The notes under the pieces are model-generated. The model saw only the letters and a list, made by a program, of their open reading frames with translations, was not told where the DNA came from and did no database searches. A stretch of DNA of 64,000 bases from Nitrobacter sp051535235 (lineage in GTDB: Bacteria > Pseudomonadota > Alphaproteobacteria > Rhizobiales > Xanthobacteraceae): NCBI RefSeq assembly GCF_051535235.1, contig NZ_JBPPLZ010000011.1, forward strand, positions 1 through 64,000, read 5' to 3'. Positions within the stretch are counted from its first letter, which is position 1. The number at the start of each line of letters is the position of its first letter. Both the position numbers and the translations under genes were made by a program. This document shows positions 38,071 to 45,141 of this stretch, one piece after another.

Positions 38071-38703
38071 TCACTGGCTCGCCCATACGATCCGGGCGAT
38101 CCATTCCACGTCGGATGCGGCCAGCGTGCGATTGGCGTGGCTCGGATTGAGCGATTGCAGTTCGATCATCTTCGCGGTCCGGCGCTTGAGTTCCTTCACC
38201 ATCACCTCGCCGTCTTTGGTCTTCACCACCACGCGGTCGCCACGCCGGATCGGCGTGCCCGGCGAGACCACGATGACGTCGCCGTCGCGATAGGCAGGCT
38301 TCATCGAGTCGCCGGATATCTCCAGCGCATAGGCGTGCTCGTCGTTGACGCAGGGAAGACCCACCTCGTCCCAACCCTTGCCGACAGGAAAGCCGCCATC
38401 GTCGAAATAGCCGCCCGCGCCGGCCTCGGCGAAACCGAGCAGCGGCACCGCCTGCGCGACGCGCGCCGTATCCTCGATGAACTGCACAAAGGTGTCGATC
38501 GCGGTATCGGTGGCGGCAAGTGCCTTGGCGACCGATTCGGTTGACGGCCACCGCTCGCGGCCGTCGCTGGTGACGCGCTTGGATTTGTTGAAGGTGGTCG
38601 GGTCGAGCCCGGCCTTTCTCGCCAGCCCCGATGGCGACAGGCCGGCGCGCGCCGCAAGACGATCCAGCGCCGACCAGATCTGGGCGTGTGTCAGCATGGC
38701 CAT
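38071..38703 (-). CDS. S24-family (LexA/CI-like) transcriptional regulator
   Basis: A 210-residue protein with an N-terminal helix-turn-helix (about residues 18-60, AGLSPSGLARKAGLDPTTFNKSKR) and a C-terminal S24 peptidase domain (about 88-205). The catalytic pair is S133 in ISGDSMKPAYRDGD and K170 in GEVMVKELKR. A possible self-cleavage Ala-Gly lies in GFAEAGAGG (residues 90-98). It is a phage-repressor-like rather than canonical LexA protein; no phage genes are nearby. It may sense RecA-activating damage or act without cleavage. Confidence 0.88.
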   Translation of the reverse strand: MAMLTHAQIWSALDRLAARAGLSPSGLARKAGLDPTTFNKSKRVTSDGRERWPSTESVAKALAATDTAIDTFVQFIEDTARVAQAVPLLGFAEAGAGGYFDDGGFPVGKGWDEVGLPCVNDEHAYALEISGDSMKPAYRDGDVIVVSPGTPIRRGDRVVVKTKDGEVMVKELKRRTAKMIELQSLNPSHANRTLAASDVEWIARIVWASQ

Positions 38704-38930
38704 TTGGCGCGTCCTGATTCGCTCCCCGGAGCGGTGAATTCTGTCTCCAACTAGGAATTATTACCTCAACTGACGGAAACCCGCAATGCGCCGCGGGTAA
38801 AAGGCGACCCTTGAAGTGCAAGCGGGCCGCCGATACGGTCACGCATGATCCGCTGCAATTTAAGCGAGCGGAAACAGCATCATGCGCTTTTTCAGTCCCA
38901 TGGAAGCGCACTGACGGGCTCGGGGAACGC

Positions 38931-39275
38931 GTGCGCACGATCTACAAAATCTGTCCTGCTGCGGCATGGCGAGAGGCCGAGCGGCACGGCGTTTTTCGCG
39001 GCAGCGCCGACGACGTGCGCGACGGCTTCATTCATTTTTCCACCGCGTCCCAGCTCGAAGGCACGGCCCGCAAGCACTTCGCTGGCCAGACCGGGCTGCT
39101 CCTGATCGCGATCGATGCCGATGGGCTGGGCGAGGCGCTGCGCTGGGAAGTCTCGCGCGGCGGCGAGTTGTTTCCGCATCTCTACGGCGAGCTCGATCTC
39201 CGTCATGTCACTGCGGTACGGGATATGCATGCACGACCGGACGGACATCACGACATCCCGGAGCTGGCGCCGTGA
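38931..39275 (+). CDS. DUF952 family protein
   Basis: A 114-residue protein starting at GTG (MRTIYKICPAAAWREAERHG). The core VFRGSADDVRDGFIHFSTASQ and LRWEVSRGGELFPHLYGEL are diagnostic of DUF952, an ADP-ribosyltransferase-like fold of unknown activity. Its TGA overlaps the pyrD GTG start by four bases (GTGA), indicating translational coupling, a pairing seen across related genomes. Confidence 0.85.
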   Translation: MRTIYKICPAAAWREAERHGVFRGSADDVRDGFIHFSTASQLEGTARKHFAGQTGLLLIAIDADGLGEALRWEVSRGGELFPHLYGELDLRHVTAVRDMHARPDGHHDIPELAP

Positions 39276-40366
39276 TCCGCGCCTTCGACAATTTTTCGCT
39301 GCCGCTCCTGCGCTGGTTCGATCCGGAGGACGCTCATCGCATGGCGATTCAGGGATTGCGGCTGCTGCCGCCGATACGGCAGCGTGCCGACGATCCGAAA
39401 CTCGCGGTTCGTGCCTTCGGTCTGAATTTTCCCAACCCGATCGGCATGGCCCCCGGCTTCGACAAGAACGCCGAGGTTCCCGACGCACTGCTGAAGCTGG
39501 GATTCGGCTTCGTCGAGGTCGGTACCGTGACGCCGCGGCCGCAGCCCGGCAATCCGCGCCCGCGCGTGTTCCGTCTCGAACGCGACGAGGGCGTGATCAA
39601 CCGCATGGGATTCAACAATGACGGCGCCCATGTCGTGCTGCGCCGGCTCGCCGCCCGCGCGCATTCCGGCGGCATCATCGGCGTCAACATCGGCGCCAAC
39701 AAGGATTCGACCAATCGCGTCGCCGACTATGTCAGGCTGATTGAAATCTTCGCACCGGTGGCGAGCTACTTCACCGTCAACGTGTCGTCGCCCAATACGC
39801 CGGGCCTGCGCAACCTGCAGCAGGCGGATGCGCTCAACGAACTGCTGGCGAAGGTGATCGACGCCCGCGAGCGGGTCCGTCAGAATGCCGGCGATACGCC
39901 GGTGCTGCTCAAGATCGCGCCGGACCTGACGCTGGCAGAACTCGACGACGTCGTTCAGATCGCGCGCTCGCGCCGCATCGACGGCATGATCGTCGGCAAC
40001 ACCACGCTGGCGCGGCCATCGAGCTTGCGCGATCAATCGCGCGCGAAAGAACAGGGCGGGTTGTCCGGGCGGCCGCTGTTCCGGCTGTCGACCCGGATGG
40101 TGGCGGAAACCTATGTGCGCACCGAAGGCGCGTTCCCGCTGATCGGGGTCGGCGGCATCGACTCCGGCGGCGCCGCGCTGACCAAGATTCGGGCGGGCGC
40201 CACCCTGATCCAGCTTTATTCGGCGCTGGTCTACAAGGGACTGGGTCTGGTCGACGACATCAAGCGCGATCTGATGTCGACGCTGCTGCGGACGGGACGC
40301 GACTCGCTGCCGGAAATCGTCGGCGCGGATGCCGCGGCGATCACGGCGGAAGACTGGCCGGTTTAA
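39272..40366 (+). CDS. pyrD: Dihydroorotate dehydrogenase, class 2 (quinone)
   Basis: A 364-residue membrane-associated flavoenzyme oxidising dihydroorotate to orotate with quinone reduction in pyrimidine synthesis. The N-terminal helices (VIRAFDNFSLPLLRWFDPEDAHRMAIQGL) mark class 2. FMN- and substrate-binding segments include NPIGMAPGFDKNAEV, NRMGFNNDG, INIGANKDS, and VNVSSPNTPGLRNLQ with the catalytic serine; GVGGIDSGGAAL follows. The GTG start at 39272 overlaps the upstream stop. Confidence 0.96.
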   Translation: MIRAFDNFSLPLLRWFDPEDAHRMAIQGLRLLPPIRQRADDPKLAVRAFGLNFPNPIGMAPGFDKNAEVPDALLKLGFGFVEVGTVTPRPQPGNPRPRVFRLERDEGVINRMGFNNDGAHVVLRRLAARAHSGGIIGVNIGANKDSTNRVADYVRLIEIFAPVASYFTVNVSSPNTPGLRNLQQADALNELLAKVIDARERVRQNAGDTPVLLKIAPDLTLAELDDVVQIARSRRIDGMIVGNTTLARPSSLRDQSRAKEQGGLSGRPLFRLSTRMVAETYVRTEGAFPLIGVGGIDSGGAALTKIRAGATLIQLYSALVYKGLGLVDDIKRDLMSTLLRTGRDSLPEIVGADAAAITAEDWPV

Positions 40367-40401
40367 AGCAGGTTTGGTTTAGACGGAATCAACACCCCGT
40401 C

Positions 40402-40424
40402 ATGCCCGGCTTTATGCCGGGCAT
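40402..40424. repeat. ATGCCCGGC hairpin repeat
   Basis: Perfect 9-base arms ATGCCCGGC / GCCGGGCAT with a 5-base loop, in the context GTCATGCCCGGC...GCATCCACGTC. It lies 35 bases after pyrD and may also act as its terminator. Degenerate relatives occur near 38005 and 57760. Confidence 0.7.
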
Positions 40425-40500
40425 CCACGTCATCGCGCAAACGGCTTTGGAGTCTATTTCAACCGCGTTGAATCAGACTCGTCGCTCATCTTTTTGTTTG

Positions 40501-40568
40501 AGCATGATCTTTTCCGAAAACCGGTTTCCACTTTGCGCTGGCGCGGCCCTTCGGGTCGGGATCATGCT
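40501..40568. repeat. AGCATGATC-ended palindromic repeat
   Basis: Perfect inverted ends AGCATGATC (40501-40509) and GATCATGCT (40560-40568) enclose ACCGGTTTCCACTTT and a GGCCCTTCGGGTC stem. It ends 4 bases before the stop codon of the small membrane protein gene. Confidence 0.75.
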
Positions 40569-40572
40569 TTAG

Positions 40573-40869
40573 CTACCGCGGCGCACCGAACACGCGCGAC
40601 AACAGCCAGATCGGGACCACGACGACGGCGCCGAGCAGAAAGTAGCGCCACAATCCGTTGATCGCATCGAAACCGAGATTCCAGACCCGCTCGACCAGCA
40701 GGCGGATGCTTTGCACGATATTCCAGGGGTCGAAGCCGACCGCAGCGAGCATCACGCCGACCAGCGTCGACAGCAGGATCAGGCGAAACGCAACCCCCAG
40801 TGGCGAGCCCCCCAGGAAACGCGACAGGTTGTCGTTGTCGGCCGGAAATTTCCGGGTGTCGTTCGGCAT
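40573..40869 (-). CDS. Small membrane protein (DUF6460-like)
   Basis: A 98-residue protein with two hydrophobic spans (about residues 26-46, VAFRLILLSTLVGVMLAAVGF, and 75-94, WRYFLLGAVVVVPIWLLSRV). The linker (DPWNIVQSIRLLVERVWNLGFDAI) resembles a family seen across Bradyrhizobium relatives. Function is unknown. Its 3' end lies immediately next to a palindromic repeat. Confidence 0.75.
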   Translation of the reverse strand: MPNDTRKFPADNDNLSRFLGGSPLGVAFRLILLSTLVGVMLAAVGFDPWNIVQSIRLLVERVWNLGFDAINGLWRYFLLGAVVVVPIWLLSRVFGAPR

Positions 40870-41017
40870 CGTGACCCTCCTGCGGGATTCGAGGCCCCGC
40901 GCGTCGCAGCATAGCCCAAAAAAACCGCGTGATGCAGATGGGGAACCGCCGTTCCGCCGTCAATGGTCCGGTAGCGCGCGATAGCAAGGCGGATTCCGGT
41001 TTGGCGTCCGATCGCGT

Positions 41018-42850
41018 TCATGCGGATCCATTCGCTGCAGCGGAGGCGAGCATCCGCTCCAGTGTCTCCAGCCGGTCGGCCTCGCGCGGCGGCTTGTCCC
41101 AGCGCAGGCGGCTGATGCGGGGAAAACGCATCGCCACGCCCGACCTGTGCCGGGCCGACCGCTGCAATCCCTCGAAGGCGACTTCCAGCACCAGCCCCCG
41201 ATCCGGCTCATGCACGACGTGGCGCACCGGACCGAAGCTCTCCGTGGTATTGCGACGGACGAACCGGTCGATCCGCAGCAGTTCCTCGTCGGTGAAGCCG
41301 AAATAGGCCTTGCCAACCGGCACCAGCTGCTCGTTTCCATCGGCCTCGGTCCAGACTCCGAAGGTGTAGTCCGAGTAATAGGACGAGCGCTTGCCGTGGC
41401 CACGCTGCGCATACATCAGCACGGCGTCGATGACATGCGGATCGCGTTTCCATTTCCACCACAGACCCTTGGGACGTCCCGGCAGATACGGCGCGTCGCG
41501 GCGCTTCAGCATGATGCCCTCGACCGCGGCGGCATCCGCTCCCGCCGCGGCCGGATCGGCGCGGACTGCCGCAAGTTCGCCCCATGTGGCGAAGGGCACC
41601 TGCGGCGACAGGTCGATACGCGGATCGTCAAGCGCTGCGATGAAATCAACCAGCCGACCCCGCCGGTCGTCAAACGGCAACTCGCGCAGGTCGTTGTCGC
41701 CATCGTCGAGCAGATCGTAGGCGCGCAGGTGGATGGGGTATTCCTTCATCAGCCCCACCGTCACGGTCTTGCGGTTCAGCCGCTGCTGCAGGACATTGAA
41801 CGATTGCACCCGCCCCTCGCGCACCACCAGCAATTCGCCGTCGATGGCGAATCCCTGACACAAGGTGCGAAGCGGTTTTGGGACATTGTCCAGCGGCACG
41901 TCAGAAGAGTCCGCCAGCACCAGCGATGGCAGCAGGTCAGGAAAGCTTTTAGTGATGTCCTCGCCGGTGCGCGAATAAAGCCGGATCGCGGCACTGCCAT
42001 GCTCGTCGCGGCCGCCGACGGCCTGCACGCGGATGCCGTCCCATTTCCACTCGGCGATGAAATCGGCGGCATCCAGCCGCGCAAAGTCGGCGTCCTCGAT
42101 CGCGTGCGCCAGCATCACCGGACGGAACGGCGCGGGAATCCGATTGACCGGCTTGTCGGCGCGGCCCTCGAGCCATGCGAACAGGTCGAGATACGGCGGC
42201 GCGAGACCGGGCCAGATCAGTTCGACATCGTGCGTGTCCTTGTCGCCGAGCGCCGCAGCAGCGGTCTTGGCAAGCCGCGCGGACACGCCGATGCGCATCG
42301 CGCCGGTGACGAGTTTCAGGAGCGCCCAGCGCCCGATTTCGTCCAACTCGTCGAGCCAGTGCGCAAGTTGGGCCGGCAGTTCGGCCTTGCCGAGCGTGCG
42401 CAGCGTGGTGACGACATCGGTAAGCGTCGGAGGGGACTCTTCACCTCTCCCGCTTGCGGGGGAGGTCGGATCGCGAAGCGAGCCGGGTGGGGGCTTTCTT
42501 TGATTGTTTTCTGCTGCAAGTTGCCCCCTCCCCAACCCTCCCCCGCAAGCGGGAGAGGGAGCAGGCTGAGGATCGGGAGCTTGCGGCCACATCAGCGCCA
42601 CCGTCTCGGAGAGATCGCCGACGTAGTCATAGGACAGCGCGAACAGCACCGGATCGGCGCGCGCGGCGATCAGGCCGCGGACAAGAGCAGGCTTGGCGTG
42701 CTTGAACGACAATGCGCCGGTCAGCGCCGCCAGCGCATAGCCACGATCCGGATCCGACGTCTCGCGAAAATAAGCCGTGATCAGCCGCAGCTTGTTGTTG
42801 CGGCCGGGTTCGTAGGCGAGACGGTCGAGCAGTTCGGCGAAGCGGTTCAT
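41018..42850 (-). CDS. ATP-dependent DNA ligase with an in-frame repeat-derived insertion
   Basis: A 610-residue ATP-dependent DNA ligase of the type encoded beside a beta-CASP-like exonuclease in bacteria. Residues 1-240 are the DNA-binding domain, and the nucleotidyltransferase motif I is EWKWDGIR with K269 as adenylated lysine; the OB domain follows with the C-terminal MRFPRISRLRWDKPP. Residues about 96-139 (PAPSPACGGGLGRGQ... to ...SPASGRGEESP) are encoded by a dispersed palindromic element inserted between two helices of the DNA-binding domain without breaking the frame. The start overlaps the exonuclease stop by 4 bases. Confidence 0.9.
   Translation of the reverse strand: MNRFAELLDRLAYEPGRNNKLRLITAYFRETSDPDRGYALAALTGALSFKHAKPALVRGLIAARADPVLFALSYDYVGDLSETVALMWPQAPDPQPAPSPACGGGLGRGQLAAENNQRKPPPGSLRDPTSPASGRGEESPPTLTDVVTTLRTLGKAELPAQLAHWLDELDEIGRWALLKLVTGAMRIGVSARLAKTAAAALGDKDTHDVELIWPGLAPPYLDLFAWLEGRADKPVNRIPAPFRPVMLAHAIEDADFARLDAADFIAEWKWDGIRVQAVGGRDEHGSAAIRLYSRTGEDITKSFPDLLPSLVLADSSDVPLDNVPKPLRTLCQGFAIDGELLVVREGRVQSFNVLQQRLNRKTVTVGLMKEYPIHLRAYDLLDDGDNDLRELPFDDRRGRLVDFIAALDDPRIDLSPQVPFATWGELAAVRADPAAAGADAAAVEGIMLKRRDAPYLPGRPKGLWWKWKRDPHVIDAVLMYAQRGHGKRSSYYSDYTFGVWTEADGNEQLVPVGKAYFGFTDEELLRIDRFVRRNTTESFGPVRHVVHEPDRGLVLEVAFEGLQRSARHRSGVAMRFPRISRLRWDKPPREADRLETLERMLASAAANGSA
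42435..42564. repeat. Palindromic element inserted inside the ligase coding sequence
   Basis: A 130-base copy of the element seen at 37729-37948: CTCTTCACCTCTCCCGCTTG ... CCGGGTGGGGGC at one end and CCCAACCCTCCCCCGCAAGC...AGAGGGAGCA at the other, with a short unrelated centre (CTTTCTTTGATTGTTTTCTG). The reading frame passes through all of it without a stop on the minus strand. Confidence 0.85.
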
Positions 42851-43902
42851 GAGCCGCCATCCCCACCCAACGCCGCCGCATCATCCTCCTCGCTGTCCTC
42901 ATCGCCGTAACCGACCAGTGCGAGCGGACGCGCGATGAGCCCTTGCGACGTACACCAGTGCACCAGCGCATCTTCCTGCCCGTGCGTCACCCAGATTTCG
43001 CCTGCTCCTGTCGCCGCGATGGTGCGGGTCAGGCCGTCCCAATCGGCATGATCGGAAATAACCAGCGGCAGTTCGACGCCGCGCTGCCGCGCCCGCGCGC
43101 GAACCCTCATCCAGCCCGACGCAAAGGCGGTCACCGGATCGGGAAAGCGCCGCGTCCACAGATCCGCGATCGCCGAGGGCGGCGCCAGCGTGATGGTGCC
43201 CGCAAGGTCGGCCTTCTTCATTCCCTTGGCCGGCCGCAATTCGCCAAGCGCGATGCCGCGGCTTTGATAGTACTGCGTGACCTTCTCCATCGCGCCATGC
43301 AGATAGATCGGCGCGCCGTAGCCGGCTTCGCGGATGAGCGCGATCACGCGCTGCGCCTTGCCGAGCGAATAGGCGCCGACGAGATGCGCGCGATCCGGAA
43401 ACAGCGCCACCGAAGCCAGCAGCTTGTCCACTTCGCCCGCCGCGTCCCCGTGACGAAACACCGGCAGGCCGAACGTCGCCTCGGTGATGAAGACGTCGCA
43501 CGGCACCGCTTCGAACGGGGTGCAGGTCGGGTCGCGGACGTCCTTGTAGTCGCCGGAGGCGACGATCCGGACGTCGCCATGGGTGACCGCGATCTGCGCC
43601 GAGCCCAGCACGTGGCCTGCGGGATGGAATTTGATCGAGACAGCGCCGAGCGCGATCTCTTCGCCGTAAGCAATCGCCTGCGTGGAGCCGGCGAAACCAT
43701 CGCCGTAGCGCAGCCGCATGATGTCGAGCGTTTCCCGCGTCGCCAGCACCGCGCCATGACCGGGGCGGGCGTGATCGGAATGGCCATGGGTGATGACCGC
43801 GCGATCCACAGGGCGCACCGGATCGATATGGAAGCCGCCGGGCTTGCAACACAATCCGGCGGCGACGGGCATCAGGATGTCTTGCGGACGCATAGCGGGC
43901 AT
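42847..43902 (-). CDS. Ligase-associated DNA-damage-response exonuclease (metallo-beta-lactamase fold)
   Basis: A 351-residue nuclease-like protein. The zinc-binding HxHxDH motif is H39-G-H41-S-D43-H44, with later ligands in PAGHVLGSAQI and ASGDYKDVRDPTC. It belongs to the mRNA 3'-end-processing/SNM1-like family that partners an ATP-dependent ligase (and often a DEXH helicase and phosphoesterase) in bacterial DNA repair. Its stop overlaps the ligase start (ATGA). No helicase or phosphoesterase partner lies next to this pair. Confidence 0.88.
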   Translation of the reverse strand: MPAMRPQDILMPVAAGLCCKPGGFHIDPVRPVDRAVITHGHSDHARPGHGAVLATRETLDIMRLRYGDGFAGSTQAIAYGEEIALGAVSIKFHPAGHVLGSAQIAVTHGDVRIVASGDYKDVRDPTCTPFEAVPCDVFITEATFGLPVFRHGDAAGEVDKLLASVALFPDRAHLVGAYSLGKAQRVIALIREAGYGAPIYLHGAMEKVTQYYQSRGIALGELRPAKGMKKADLAGTITLAPPSAIADLWTRRFPDPVTAFASGWMRVRARARQRGVELPLVISDHADWDGLTRTIAATGAGEIWVTHGQEDALVHWCTSQGLIARPLALVGYGDEDSEEDDAAALGGDGGS

Positions 43903-43959
43903 ATAAGCAGCCGCACGAGTCGTTCGAGTCCGGGCGCTTCGACAATCCGGCGCAACGAA

Positions 43960-43984
43960 AAGCCCCGGCCTTTGGCCGGGGCTT
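43960..43984 (-). terminator. Rho-independent terminator after the BI-1 gene
   Basis: Perfect 11-base arms AAGCCCCGGCC / GGCCGGGGCTT with a 3-base loop, followed on the minus strand by TTTTCGTT. It lies 60 bases downstream of the Bax-inhibitor-1 gene and upstream of the exonuclease. Confidence 0.75.
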
Positions 43985-44044
43985 CACGTATCAGACCGTC
44001 CAGCTATTCACCAAAACCGGACGACCGCTTTTTCGGGGCTGTTC

Positions 44045-44836
44045 CTATTCGCGCTGTCCCAGCAACTGCAGCAGCAGCGTGAACAGGTTGATGAAGTTCA
44101 GGTAGAGCGACAGCGCACCTGTAATCGCCGCGCGTTCAGCGATCTCGCCGCCCTGCGAGGCGTAGCCGTAGATGTAGTCGTTCTTCAGACGCTGGGTGTC
44201 GTAGGCGGTCAGACCCGCGAACACCAGCACGCCGACGACCGACACCACGAACTGCAACGCCGAGCTCGCGATGAAGAGGTTCACCAGACTGGCGATGATG
44301 ACGCCGAACAGGCCCATGATCAGGAACGAGCCCATGCCGCTCATGTCACGCTTGGTGGTGTAACCGAACAGGCTCAGCGCGCCGAACGAGGCCGCGGTGA
44401 TAAAGAACACCCGCACGATCGAGGTGTGGGTGTACACTAAGAAGATGGACGACAGCGAAATGCCCATCAGGGCCGAGAACGCCCAGAACAGCATCTGCGC
44501 GGTTGCAGGCTTCAGCCGGTTGATGCCGAAGGAAATGGCGAAGACCATCGCCAGCGGCGCGAGGATGAACACCCACTTCAGGGGGCTCACGAACATCGCA
44601 TAGCCGAACGGCGTCAGGTAAGCGCTGCCAATCCTGGCGGCGGCTCCCGACGGATCGCCGGTCACGGCCGCCATGTACACGCCGAGCGCGGCCAGACCGG
44701 TGATGGCGAGGCCGATCGACATGTAGTTGTAGATCTTGAGCATATAGGACCGAAGACCGGCATCGACGGCCGCGGTATCAACGCGCCCGGCGGCCCGGCC
44801 AAACGGAGAGGTGTAGTTACGGTCTAAGTCCGACAT
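44045..44836 (-). CDS. Bax inhibitor-1/YccA family membrane protein
   Basis: A 263-residue inner-membrane protein with seven hydrophobic helices from about residue 30 onward (LKIYNYMSIGLAITGLAALG ... GLTAYDTQRLKNDY). The C-terminal GLTAYDTQ motif and aspartates in the last helices are family hallmarks linked to calcium/pH-sensitive leak activity. In bacteria these proteins modulate FtsH or membrane stress; the specific role is unknown. A strong terminator follows. Confidence 0.92.
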   Translation of the reverse strand: MSDLDRNYTSPFGRAAGRVDTAAVDAGLRSYMLKIYNYMSIGLAITGLAALGVYMAAVTGDPSGAAARIGSAYLTPFGYAMFVSPLKWVFILAPLAMVFAISFGINRLKPATAQMLFWAFSALMGISLSSIFLVYTHTSIVRVFFITAASFGALSLFGYTTKRDMSGMGSFLIMGLFGVIIASLVNLFIASSALQFVVSVVGVLVFAGLTAYDTQRLKNDYIYGYASQGGEIAERAAITGALSLYLNFINLFTLLLQLLGQRE

Positions 44837-45141
44837 GGTCGAATTCCCGTGGTTGTCTGGCGCCGCAAAGATTTACGCGCCAGTTCGAATTCTGTCTCGG
44901 ATACGTCGGTATGCGAATTTAATTTTTCGTCATCAGGACGGTGTCCGACCCAAGCTGTATGTGGGAAACTAACACGATCGGCGCAAGCTTCCACGCGCGG
45001 CTGAATGTCGCCCTCCGGACGGATATCGGCCTCTCCGGTGCCGGACCGATGCGCCAAAAGCATCAAGTCCGCAAGGGGATCGGTGGTCCCCTCCTGTCCC
45101 TGCATCATGGATCCGATCGCCGCGACACCTGCTACATATTG
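44837..45141 (-). other. Intergenic region with a weak open frame
   Basis: Upstream of the BI-1 gene. A minus-strand frame of 94 codons (45108-44824, MMQGQEGTTDPLADLMLLAHRSG...) has a reasonable composition and overlaps the BI-1 start by 13 bases, but has no clear ribosome binding site or recognised family. Lower G+C near 44880-44935 looks more like a promoter zone for BI-1. I do not call a gene. Confidence 0.35.
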
